Of a stretch of DNA of 64,000 nt, positions 1 through 8,114 are shown piece by piece. Made by a program: the position numbers and the translations under genes. Origin of the DNA: Pseudoalteromonas rubra (lineage in GTDB: Bacteria > Pseudomonadota > Gammaproteobacteria > Enterobacterales > Alteromonadaceae); NCBI RefSeq assembly GCF_005887095.1, contig NZ_PNCI01000035.1, positions 1-64,000 of the forward strand, read 5' to 3'. The notes under the pieces are model-generated. The model did not search any database. It was not told the origin of the DNA and saw only the letters and a program-made list of their open reading frames with translations. Every line of letters begins with the position of its first letter. Position 1 is the first letter of the stretch.

Positions 1-25
1 ACAAAAACGCAGCAGCTGAATCGGA

Positions 26-895
26 TTATAGACGGCGCAAAAAGCCCGTAAGTTCTTTGCGCAGTCGCTGATGTTGCATTGGCTGGTGCTGCTCACCGAA
101 CAGCTCTCGCTGGCGGTAGTCGAGTTTACTGTTACGTCTGGCCCAGCGTTTCCGCTCGTCAATGGTATCCAGCACCAGTGGACTGTCAAAGGTATAGAAC
201 ACATCCAGCAGTGCTGGAGCAACCAAAGATAAACTGGCAGGTAAATGGCTGTTGCGCTGTGCATTGGCTAATTGCGCGCTGACCGTGATCAGGGCATCGA
301 CACGAATATTGGGCAGGGTCGCCAGGTACTCTGCAAAAAGTCCTGCACTGTTACCAAATGCCACAATCGCAATATGCTCTTGTTGACGCAGCGCCAGTGT
401 TTTATAGAGTGCTTCAAAGCGGGCGACTAACGCGGCTTTGTAATTGTCTAGAGCGAATTCACTGAGTACAGGGATTGCGGTGCTTTTCACTTCATTGGGT
501 TCACCGTCCATCAAACCCTGCGTAATATCATTGCCCTCGGTAAGATCCGGAACTGGCAAGGTGTAAGTATCGTATCCATCGTCCGTGAGTGTCTGGTGTA
601 AGTAGCTTAAGCCGTTATTGTATAAAGGGCTTTGTTCGAGTCCCGGCAGTAACACGATAATACCGCGTTTTGGCGCCGCCATATATTCCGAAAATAACAC
701 GGCTATTTCTTGTTCTTCATCTTTGATAGTCAGCAGCTTTTCGCTGCTCAGCCAGTAGCGCAAGTCGCTGTCAAATAAGGACGATTTGCTGGGAGGTAGC
801 TGGTGCTCTGCAGCCAGTGAAAACGTGCTGAAAGCGCTAAAACAAATGCCTGCTATGAGGCTGATTATGAGTGACAACAGGGAATATTTAAACAT
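26..895 (-). CDS. Predicted secreted alpha/beta hydrolase, DUF3530-like
   Basis: The 289-residue protein begins with a hydrophobic N-terminus ending in an Ala-rich stretch near residue 29, which reads as a signal peptide, so the product is probably periplasmic. The body resembles the DUF3530 group of alpha/beta-hydrolase-fold proteins: an early beta strand with a LLPGLEQSP loop (about residue 80) and a later GNSAGLFAEYLA segment (about residue 182). That segment sits where the nucleophile elbow GxSxG is expected, but reads G-N-S-A-G. No substrate is known for the family. It is a single gene with its stop very close to the window start, divergent from the DUF368 gene, with about 120 bp between them. 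Family assignment is from memory of the motif pattern, so function is uncertain. Confidence 0.6.
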   Translation of the reverse strand: MFKYSLLSLIISLIAGICFSAFSTFSLAAEHQLPPSKSSLFDSDLRYWLSSEKLLTIKDEEQEIAVLFSEYMAAPKRGIIVLLPGLEQSPLYNNGLSYLHQTLTDDGYDTYTLPVPDLTEGNDITQGLMDGEPNEVKSTAIPVLSEFALDNYKAALVARFEALYKTLALRQQEHIAIVAFGNSAGLFAEYLATLPNIRVDALITVSAQLANAQRNSHLPASLSLVAPALLDVFYTFDSPLVLDTIDERKRWARRNSKLDYRQRELFGEQHQPMQHQRLRKELTGFLRRL

Positions 896-1019
896 AGCTC
901 ACGCACTTTAAGACTCTATTGCATTTGTATCGGCTATTTGTTGTAAAGCTTGAGTTTAATCTGTTTGCTGCTATGTGCAGCGTCCTAAAATTTAGGTAAA
1001 CTCGTGCCGGAAGAAAACA

Positions 1020-1973
1020 ATGGAGAAGGCTTTGAGCAATAAAACTGATACCAAACGTGATTTTATTTGGTTGTTTTTTAAAGGGGCTGGCATGGGGGCT
1101 GCCGATGTGGTGCCGGGTGTGTCTGGCGGAACCATCGCATTTATAACCGGTATTTATGCACGTTTGCTTGGCGCCATCAAAAGTGTCAACCTGGATGCTG
1201 TCAAAACGCTTCGCTCGAACGGGGTGCAGGCAGCGTGGCGACATATCGACGGTACCTTTTTACTGGTGCTATTTGCGGGCCTGCTAACCAGTGCCGCTTC
1301 TTTGGCTAAGCTCATTACTTACTTGCTCGAGCATCACCAATTATTTGTCTGGTCTTTCTTCTTTGGCCTTATCATCGCGTCTTTTATTCATGTTGGTAAG
1401 CAGGTTTCCTGTTGGGACTGGCGCACGGTGACAGCCTGCCTCGCCGGTGCAGTCATTGCGTATGTCATAACTTCTATGGCGCCCGCGGAAGCGGTGCCAC
1501 AAACCTGGTACTATTTTGCGGCGGGTGCTATAGCCATTTGTGCGATGATTTTGCCAGGCATTTCAGGGAGTTTTATTCTGTTGCTGTTGGGCATGTATGG
1601 TCATGTACTGAGTGCGGTCAATGAGATTGAGGTAATGTTGATTGCCTTGTTCCTGGGAGGATGTGTGGTTGGATTAATGGCGTTTTCGCGTTTATTATCA
1701 TGGCTGCTAAGCCGTTTTGAGCAAGTGACGTTTGCGCTGTTGTGTGGCTTTTTACTGGGATCTTTGAATCTACTTTGGCCCTGGAAGCAGGTACTAACGA
1801 CGTATACCAATTCTAAAGGGCTTGAAAAACCTCTCACTCAGCAAAATGTAATGCCAGCTGAGTTCGCCCAAATATCAGGCCAGGATCCTTACGTGCTGGG
1901 GTGTGTGTTGCTCGCCGTTGCCGGTTTAGTGCTGATCCTTGGCATCGAGTGGATCAGTAACCGAGACGCTTAA
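1020..1973 (+). CDS. DUF368 family membrane protein
   Basis: This 317-residue polytopic inner-membrane protein belongs to the DUF368 family. The diagnostic N-terminal segment GAADVVPGVSGGTIAFITGI lies at about residues 24-43. A related Pro-Gly-Ile-Ser-Gly motif, ILPGISGSFILLLLG, comes near residue 180, so the protein looks internally duplicated, as is usual for this family. About eight hydrophobic segments are visible. DUF368 proteins have been linked to recycling of undecaprenyl-phosphate lipid carrier across the membrane, but I cannot show that activity here. The gene stands alone and is followed by a strong Rho-independent terminator, so it is monocistronic. Confidence 0.85.
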   Translation: MEKALSNKTDTKRDFIWLFFKGAGMGAADVVPGVSGGTIAFITGIYARLLGAIKSVNLDAVKTLRSNGVQAAWRHIDGTFLLVLFAGLLTSAASLAKLITYLLEHHQLFVWSFFFGLIIASFIHVGKQVSCWDWRTVTACLAGAVIAYVITSMAPAEAVPQTWYYFAAGAIAICAMILPGISGSFILLLLGMYGHVLSAVNEIEVMLIALFLGGCVVGLMAFSRLLSWLLSRFEQVTFALLCGFLLGSLNLLWPWKQVLTTYTNSKGLEKPLTQQNVMPAEFAQISGQDPYVLGCVLLAVAGLVLILGIEWISNRDA

Positions 1974-2020
1974 TCGACCAGTTCTTTTGGTCAACTGATA
2001 AAATTTCATCATTGTATCAT

Positions 2021-2056
2021 ACGGGTGTGTGACGCTGTTCACACACCCGTTTTTTG
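2021..2056 (+). terminator. Rho-independent terminator after the DUF368 gene
   Basis: A perfect 12-bp stem (ACGGGTGTGTGA paired with TCACACACCCGT) with a short loop is followed directly by a run of six T. It lies about 50 bp past the DUF368 stop codon and isolates that gene from nhaD. Confidence 0.9.
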
Positions 2057-2194
2057 TTGTCTGCCGGGCGTTAATTAACTCAATCAGGCGTGGGGTCTAG
2101 ACTTGTGTCGAATGTAGGTTGTGTGAAAATTATGCTATTAAGTAGCCGCGCTAAAATTAACCACGTTTTAACCTCGTTTCGGACCTGATAACTA

Positions 2195-3652
2195 ATGAAA
2201 AACTCGCTTTATGTTCTGCTCGCCTTAGCTACTCTGCTCTGCCATCCTGCAGCCATGGCGGCTGCGGCGAATCACGTTGCAACACCTGTTGATCTTACCT
2301 CAGCCCCTCTGGGTTGGCTCTGCATCGCCATTTTTGTATTGGCGTATATTCTGGTCATGCTGGAAGAAAAGCTCCACATGCGTAAGTCTAAGCCTGTGCT
2401 GGTGGCGGCCGGGTTGATCTGGATGATGATTGGCGGTTACTACGTCATGAATGATATCCCCGAACTGACTGAGCATGCCTTTCGGCATAATCTACTAGAG
2501 TTCTCTGAGCTCATGTTGTTTTTGTTGGTTGCGATGACTTACATTAATGCGATGGAAGAGCGGCGACTGTTCGATGCTTTGCGCGTGTGGATGGTACGTC
2601 GGGGTTTTAACTTTCGCACATTATTCTGGCTCAGTGGATTTCTAGCCTTTGTGATATCACCGATTGCAGACAACCTGACAACGGCGTTGTTAATGTGTGC
2701 AGTGGCGATGAAAGTGGGTCAGGGTGATAAAGAATTTATTAACCTCAGCTGTATTAATATCGTGGTGGCGGCAAATGCAGGGGGTGCTTTCAGCCCGTTT
2801 GGAGATATTACCACCTTGATGGTCTGGCAGGCTGGTATTGTCCATTTTGCTGAATTCTTCTCTTTGTTCTTCCCTGCGTTGGCCAACTATCTGGTGCCGG
2901 CCGTCATTATGAGTTTGTTTGTAAAAAACAAAAAACCAGCGGCCAGTGATGAAGTGGTAGAGCTCAAGCGCGGGGCTCGTCGCATCATGGTACTTTTCCT
3001 GATCACCATCGCCACCGCGGTCTCCTGTCATAGCCTGCTACACTTGCCACCCGTGCTGGGCATGATGATGGGTCTGGGGTATCTGCAGTTTTTTGGCTAC
3101 TTTTTGCGGACGACTTTGCCTAACTCGCTTGACCGTAAGCGGGCAGAAGCAGAGCAGGCCGGTGATCAGGAGCGTCTCAAGGCGTTGGGCAATGTGGTGC
3201 CATTTGATGTGTTCGCTAAGGTGTCACGGGCTGAATGGGATACCTTGCTGTTTTTCTATGGCATTGTGATGTGTGTTGGCGGACTAGGTTTTCTGGGCTA
3301 CCTGAGCCTGATGTCGGAGCTGCTCTATGGTGGTTGGTCTGCCACAGCAGCCAATGTCTTCTTAGGTGTTGTGTCTGCGGTCGTTGATAATATCCCGGTG
3401 ATGTTTGCTGTGTTATCCATGCAACCTGACATGTCACATGGTCAATGGTTACTCATCACGCTAACCGCCGGGGTTGGTGGCAGTTTACTCTCCATTGGCT
3501 CCGCAGCGGGTGTCGCGTTAATGGGACAGGCGCGAGGCTACTATACCTTTTTTGGCCATCTGAAATGGACGCCTGTCATTGCACTGGGATACGCTGCGAG
3601 TATTTTAGTTCACTTGTGGCTCAATGCTGAGCTATTCACGGTGTTTGATTAG
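2195..3652 (+). CDS. nhaD: Na+/H+ antiporter NhaD
   Basis: The 485-residue protein has an N-terminal signal-like hydrophobic segment and about a dozen further hydrophobic helices. It matches the NhaD branch of the ion-transporter superfamily: EEKLHMRKSKPVL after the first core helix, ISPIADNLTTALLMC near residue 155 (with the family's Asp-Asn pair), and VVSAVVDNIPVMFA near residue 395. NhaD exchanges cytoplasmic Na+ (or Li+) for protons, which suits a marine, salt-adapted cell. The start is the first ATG, followed by a short leader and an Ala-rich cleavage-like stretch. The 3' end overlaps the convergent pfkA gene by 21 bp. Confidence 0.92.
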   Translation: MKNSLYVLLALATLLCHPAAMAAAANHVATPVDLTSAPLGWLCIAIFVLAYILVMLEEKLHMRKSKPVLVAAGLIWMMIGGYYVMNDIPELTEHAFRHNLLEFSELMLFLLVAMTYINAMEERRLFDALRVWMVRRGFNFRTLFWLSGFLAFVISPIADNLTTALLMCAVAMKVGQGDKEFINLSCINIVVAANAGGAFSPFGDITTLMVWQAGIVHFAEFFSLFFPALANYLVPAVIMSLFVKNKKPAASDEVVELKRGARRIMVLFLITIATAVSCHSLLHLPPVLGMMMGLGYLQFFGYFLRTTLPNSLDRKRAEAEQAGDQERLKALGNVVPFDVFAKVSRAEWDTLLFFYGIVMCVGGLGFLGYLSLMSELLYGGWSATAANVFLGVVSAVVDNIPVMFAVLSMQPDMSHGQWLLITLTAGVGGSLLSIGSAAGVALMGQARGYYTFFGHLKWTPVIALGYAASILVHLWLNAELFTVFD

Positions 3653-4642
3653 ATACTCCGTTAAGATATCACTGTGTGCCTCAACCCAGCGGCCGTCAAC
3701 CGGTTTGGCGGCGCTGATTGCATACGACAGGGGGACTTCCTGGATCTGGTTCCCTTGCTTTCCGATCATGACCTGATCTCGGTGACTGGCGACGGCATTG
3801 ACTGCCGCTAACCCTAATTCAGTGGCAAGTAGTCTGTCTTCAGGAGCGGGGCTGCCACCCCGCTGGATATGACCGAGCACACAGACTGCGCTATCAATAC
3901 CCGCTTGCTCGGCTAGTTGCGTTTTAAGGGCTTCAGGTCCGCCCGGCCAGAGGTTTTCAGCCAACACTATGACAAAGCTTTCGTGGTTGTGTTGTTTTTG
4001 AATCTGGATTTGAGCAATCAGTTGTGCCAGTTGTGGTGCGGTATTGGTAGGATCACAATTCTCGAACGACAAAATGGCTTCAGCGCCCGTCGCCAGCCCG
4101 ACATTGAAAGCAATATGTCCGCTGTGTCTGCCCATTACTTCAACAATAAACACGCGTTCAAACGCGTTTGCGGTATCGCGGATCTTGTCGATTGCATGAG
4201 TGGCCGTTGTTACAGCTGTGGCAAAGCCAATCGTATTATCTGAGCCTGCCAGATCATTATCTATGGTGCCGGGTAGCCCGATCACTTGTCCTTGCCAATG
4301 CGCTTTAATTGCTTCGAGTCCATGGAACGAGCCATCGCCACCAATGACTATCAGCGCATCGATCTGGTGTTTTCTGAGTGTATTGGCCGCTTGTTTTGGG
4401 CCGTCAGGGGTGCACATAGCGGGGCAGCGCGCGCTTTTTAACAAAGTGCCGCCAAACTGCAGAACGTTGCTAACATCCTGATGTATCAGGGTTTGCCATT
4501 TATCATTTAGCAAGCCATTGTAGCCGTGGAAAAAACCGATGCATTCATATTGATGGTGCTGACAACTATGCACTATGGCGCGGATAGCGGCGTTCATACC
4601 GGGCGCATCGCCCCCGCTGGTGAGTAACGCAATTTTGGTCAT
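3632..4642 (-). CDS. pfkA: ATP-dependent 6-phosphofructokinase
   Basis: The 336-residue protein phosphorylates fructose 6-phosphate to fructose 1,6-bisphosphate in glycolysis. Visible signatures are the N-terminal LTSGGDAPGMNAA nucleotide loop (residues 7-19), GGDGS at 101-105 and PGTIDND at 124-130. Gly at 104 and Gly rather than Lys in PGTIDND are the residues typical of ATP-using rather than pyrophosphate-using enzymes. Asp128 corresponds to the catalytic base. VEVMGRHSGHIA and GHIQRGGSP are the further substrate and effector motifs. An AAGGA ribosome site precedes the ATG. A nested inverted repeat lies just upstream of the start and may be an operator. Confidence 0.95.
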   Translation of the reverse strand: MTKIALLTSGGDAPGMNAAIRAIVHSCQHHQYECIGFFHGYNGLLNDKWQTLIHQDVSNVLQFGGTLLKSARCPAMCTPDGPKQAANTLRKHQIDALIVIGGDGSFHGLEAIKAHWQGQVIGLPGTIDNDLAGSDNTIGFATAVTTATHAIDKIRDTANAFERVFIVEVMGRHSGHIAFNVGLATGAEAILSFENCDPTNTAPQLAQLIAQIQIQKQHNHESFVIVLAENLWPGGPEALKTQLAEQAGIDSAVCVLGHIQRGGSPAPEDRLLATELGLAAVNAVASHRDQVMIGKQGNQIQEVPLSYAISAAKPVDGRWVEAHSDILTEYLIKHRE

Positions 4643-4649
4643 TGAGATC

Positions 4650-4712
4650 CTTGTACTGTGACTGAACTATACACAGTGATTAATGTACAGCACTGTACAG
4701 TCACAGTACAAG
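4650..4712. promoter_or_regulatory. Nested inverted repeats upstream of pfkA
   Basis: A perfect 14-bp inverted repeat, CTTGTACTGTGACT (4650-4663) and AGTCACAGTACAAG (4699-4712), encloses a second palindrome, TGTACAG-CA-CTGTACA (4684-4699). It sits between the pfkA start and the end of the upstream lipoprotein gene on the same strand. It could form a hairpin in the read-through transcript or, because the TGTAC half-sites recur, bind a dimeric repressor of pfkA. No T-run follows on either strand, so it is not a standard terminator. Confidence 0.6.
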
Positions 4713-4721
4713 ATAAGGCAC

Positions 4722-6557
4722 TTATTTCTGGGTGAGTGACCAGATGGCAATGCTGCCTGAGATTTCATTACCAACAATCAGCAAAGGCGTATTGGTCGGG
4801 CTATGCTCAGCACTGACAAAGGTCATGCCTTCTGGTGCCAGATCACCTGTAATGTCAGCGCCTTCTTCCAGTCCCCGGTTGATCAGGTAGGTAGTAAAAG
4901 TGACATTAAACGGGTTGGTGATGTCATAGATTAAAATGCTACCCATACGCTCCAACCCAACGAAAGCATAAGTGCGCTCGCCAATCTGTCCCAGAGCCAG
5001 TGCTTCTGGCTCTGCGCCCTTCGCATCTGAGCGTGTGTCACCTTCATTGGTATCTTCGTCGTTATTGAACTGCTCACCATGTAATGCGGTGGTGATCCGT
5101 ACTATCTCGTCTCCTGAATCGAATACGCGAGTACCGCGATGATCCCAGATTGAGAAAGAACGAGCGCCGTAGGTATACAGACGCTCATACTGACCATCAT
5201 TGTCCTCGTCGCCCATCACTGTAGTGACTTTGAGGCGACCCAAGTCATCGTTGTCGTTGTTTACACCGGTAAAGTTCCCAGCCAAGGTGAGATCTTTGGC
5301 GCGAATTTCATCCGTATACGCCAGACAACCATCGTCCTCATCAAAGTCTAGTCCACCGTTAGCTGTACACTCAGCTTCACTGGCAGCCGGGAAGAAGTAC
5401 TCTCGCCCGTCACCTTCGTTTGCAGTCACGATGAAGTTGGCACCCAGCCATTCGTAGGCGGCGATGGAGTCAGGCTGGTACATGCCGTATAGCCCCGGGT
5501 ATTTACGCAGATTAATGCCTCCGTCTTTATCCGATGCATCCATGCTCCAGTTGCCCCAATCTTTGTAACCCAAACCCTTTATAGTTAGTGAGTTATCACT
5601 CAGGTCAACAATGGCGAGCGCATTGTTTTCTTGTAGCGAGACATAGGCATAGCGGTTGTCTTTGCTGACGGTAACGTACTCTGGCTCCAGATCCATCGCA
5701 ACACTGGTATTGATTGCTTGTCCTTTGATGGTACGTCCGGTTGGGTTGGCGAAGACCACGCCTTGCGTCTGTAACTGAGCTTGTTTGTCATTAAACGCTT
5801 CGAAACCCACTAGTGTGGCCTGATCGGCAACCTGTCCATCATTAATGTCAATAATGGCGATACTGCCTTGCGGGTCCACACTGTAGTCTCCGGCAGGTTC
5901 ACCTTCGTTTGCGACGAGTATTTTACTGCCATCCTGATTGAAGGTAACCATATCTGGCAGGTAACCTACTTCAACGGTTTTCAGCAGCTTTGGTTGCTCA
6001 GCAGCGATATTATAGACCAGCACAAACCCGGTTTGTCCGGTGGCGCGAGCCATCGCGACGGCGAGCATATTCCCATGAATTGCCAGGCTGTTTGCATCCG
6101 CGGCGACAACATCACTAACAGCGATGGTTTGAGCGACATCCAAATTGGTGTTTGTGACAACACCTTCATTGTTCTTAATCAGCTTTGCAGCATCAATTTG
6201 TGTGGTCGGGATCACCGCGATTTGTGGGCTATCGCCAGAGCTGTCGAGAGCAAAGATACGCTGGCTTGGGGCATGATAAGCAACAATTTCAGCTGCACCC
6301 TCAGGGCTTTCTACATTGAGTACAGCGCGACCCACTAATTGGGCAGACAGCGTACCAGTCATTGTAACACCAGCTTCTCCTTGCTGACCCTGAGTACCGG
6401 TTTCGCCTTGTGGACCTTTTTCTCCGGTCTCTCCTGATTGACCGGCCTCGCCCTGTATACCTTGTTCGCCTTGCTTTCCTGCTTGTCCGTCATCGCCATC
6501 CAGGCTACACCCGCTTAGCAAGCCAAGCAGCGTTAAAGAGATCAGTGTTTTTTTCAT
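4722..6557 (-). CDS. Lipoprotein with collagen-like repeats and choice-of-anchor I domain
   Basis: The 611-residue precursor has a lipoprotein signal peptide with lipobox LLSGC (Cys at about residue 17). About 14 Gly-X-Y triplets follow (roughly residues 20-63, for example GEQGIQGEAGQSGETG), which would form a collagen-like stalk. The rest, about residues 70-610, is a beta-propeller-like domain of the choice-of-anchor I family, with repeated strands such as ILVANEGEP, YAYVSLQENNALAIVDLS and an acidic, possibly calcium-binding, segment (NNDEDTNEGDTRSDAKG). Related domains occur in secreted alkaline-phosphatase-like and surface proteins of marine bacteria, but no activity is assured. It is probably outer-membrane anchored and surface or periplasm facing. 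Confidence 0.8.
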   Translation of the reverse strand: MKKTLISLTLLGLLSGCSLDGDDGQAGKQGEQGIQGEAGQSGETGEKGPQGETGTQGQQGEAGVTMTGTLSAQLVGRAVLNVESPEGAAEIVAYHAPSQRIFALDSSGDSPQIAVIPTTQIDAAKLIKNNEGVVTNTNLDVAQTIAVSDVVAADANSLAIHGNMLAVAMARATGQTGFVLVYNIAAEQPKLLKTVEVGYLPDMVTFNQDGSKILVANEGEPAGDYSVDPQGSIAIIDINDGQVADQATLVGFEAFNDKQAQLQTQGVVFANPTGRTIKGQAINTSVAMDLEPEYVTVSKDNRYAYVSLQENNALAIVDLSDNSLTIKGLGYKDWGNWSMDASDKDGGINLRKYPGLYGMYQPDSIAAYEWLGANFIVTANEGDGREYFFPAASEAECTANGGLDFDEDDGCLAYTDEIRAKDLTLAGNFTGVNNDNDDLGRLKVTTVMGDEDNDGQYERLYTYGARSFSIWDHRGTRVFDSGDEIVRITTALHGEQFNNDEDTNEGDTRSDAKGAEPEALALGQIGERTYAFVGLERMGSILIYDITNPFNVTFTTYLINRGLEEGADITGDLAPEGMTFVSAEHSPTNTPLLIVGNEISGSIAIWSLTQK

Positions 6558-6697
6558 TGTCTTTATTCTGAGTTGAGAAAATCACTGTAATTAAATCAGG
6601 GATTATTGACATCAGAATGACAATGGTGTGATTTTGGGGAAGGGAAACAAAATGGCCCTCGCACTAAGTACGAGGGAAGCCAATCAAGACAGTCTCG

Positions 6698-7090
6698 TTA
6701 GGAGTTTGTGAGACGGTCTAGCTCTGCGCGTTGTGCGCTGGGTAAGTTATCAACCACAATCTGATATGAATCATCAATCATGCGTTTGATTTCTTCTTCC
6801 GGGATGCTGCCATCAAGTACGATGGTGTTCCATAATCGTTTATTCATGTGATAGCCAGGTACGATTGATGCGTACTTGTCTCGCAACAACAACGCTTCAT
6901 CTGGATCACACTTTAGGTTAAGCCACCACACTGGCTCACCATTCTCACCCATTTGACCTTCTTTCCCTTCATATAAGGTAGCAAACATCTTGTGCTGCAC
7001 CTTGTAAACGTCTACGTCCTGTGCAAACGGTTTTGTGATAAAGGTCCCAGGCTTAGCCTGTAAATACTCATGTACGAATTTCTGATCCAT
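6698..7090 (-). CDS. MmcQ/YjbR family protein
   Basis: This 130-residue cytoplasmic protein matches the MmcQ/YjbR family, which has a compact double-wing alpha/beta fold sometimes annotated as DNA-binding. Characteristic features are the central WWLNLKCDPDEALLLRD segment (about residues 51-67) and the PGYHMNKRLWNTIVLDG segment (about 74-90). The C-terminal helix (EEEIKRMIDDSYQIVVDNLP) is also typical. Length is normal for the family. Biochemical role is unknown. It is a single gene, and a gene-poor region of about 790 bp lies upstream of it. Confidence 0.8.
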   Translation of the reverse strand: MDQKFVHEYLQAKPGTFITKPFAQDVDVYKVQHKMFATLYEGKEGQMGENGEPVWWLNLKCDPDEALLLRDKYASIVPGYHMNKRLWNTIVLDGSIPEEEIKRMIDDSYQIVVDNLPSAQRAELDRLTNS

Positions 7091-7764
7091 AGCCCGTGTC
7101 CTTGAAATAACAAATTAAATTAACACAACATGGGGCTGATTTTAGCAGCTTTTGTGAGATTTCTGTAATTAGGAATAAGTAAAAACTATCAGTCAGTTAA
7201 GACCAAATAAGAATATACCTGAATAACCTTATCTAAGCTGCGCAACAATATCAGTATATTTCACTCTAACGAAAAAAATACGTCTTAAACCGCACAGAGG
7301 TTAACCAGTCCATTTATCTTTACAGTTCCAATTTCAAATCTGCTCAAGGAGAAGTTTTCTCCCGCTCTTTGACTGCTAACCACACCATGACCAAAATGAC
7401 AAATGCCCACTTCATTAAACATTCACTCGGTTAACATGAGAGAAACCCTCTTCAAAACACAGTGAAAGTGCAATCAAATTGGCACGCTTAAGCTTCCAAT
7501 CCCGTTCGGCTTAACCTAAGTGTAGGAAAATCAAACCGGATCGCCAGCGAAAGTGACAGGTCATCAGGTCTGTCTATCACCTGATGCGCCACTTGAAACG
7601 ACTCATATCCGTGTCGACACAAATAATACCTTTTTAAAATAATAAGTTAGTAATTATTTGTGAGTTTAGGGACGTGTTGAAACATGCACCTAAGATAGAA
7701 ACCACTGGCTTCTGGGGACGTATTAAATTAAATAATGCGATATTTTGCAACAATTTCAGTGTTT
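7091..7764. other. Gene-poor intergenic region
   Basis: No convincing reading frame exists on either strand over this AT-rich stretch. It contains a small inverted repeat, CATCAGGT and ACCTGATG, at about 7562-7590. It must also hold the promoter of the YjbR gene, which I could not place with confidence. A small RNA is possible but I see no recognised one. Confidence 0.5.
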
Positions 7765-7793
7765 TTGCGTGTTTTTTAAACTTAGGGTACACT
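7765..7793 (+). promoter_or_regulatory. Putative sigma70 promoter
   Basis: TTGCGT (7765-7770) and TACACT (7788-7793) are separated by exactly 17 bp. The element points at the small membrane-protein gene starting near 7878. Confidence 0.4.
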
Positions 7794-7877
7794 GCGCGGG
7801 AAAAAAGTTACCCATTTACTTAACGTGAAGCGCTGTGTTTCACGAATTTCTTATGGATCACTGTGTCGGGAGGCTGT

Positions 7878-8078
7878 GTGCTGGAGCTGTATCCTATAAT
7901 GATGTGTCTTGGGGCACTGCTGATGTTCAATGAACTGCGTTGTACTGGGATTACAAGGCGTTCCTGGGTATTTCTGGCAGCATTTGCTGGGCCTGTGGTA
8001 TGGATCCTGTTTCGTACGCATTATCGTCTTGCATGGCTCAGAAAAGTGGGAAGGATGTACGCGGTATTGAGAGCCTGA
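7878..8078 (+). CDS. Small predicted membrane protein
   Basis: A 66-residue reading frame begins at GTG, four bases after a strong GGGAGG ribosome site (7868-7873) and about 85 bp downstream of a plausible promoter. It has two hydrophobic segments, around PIMMCLGALLMFN and SWVFLAAFAGPVVWILF, separated by a short polar loop, and a basic C-terminal tail (RTHYRLAWLRKVGR). This pattern suggests a two-helix inner-membrane microprotein with a cytoplasmic basic end. I recognise no family. Its end is only 36 bp from the convergent GGDEF/EAL gene. The ribosome site and promoter are the main reasons for calling it. Confidence 0.45.
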   Translation: MLELYPIMMCLGALLMFNELRCTGITRRSWVFLAAFAGPVVWILFRTHYRLAWLRKVGRMYAVLRA

Positions 8079-8114
8079 CCCTGCGAAGTGTGCAACACAA
8101 CTTATTCTTTCGTG

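Noticed and set aside
888..1244. 118-residue minus-strand frame upstream of the alpha/beta hydrolase
   Set aside because: It overlaps the DUF368 coding sequence antisense, has no family motif and no ribosome site.
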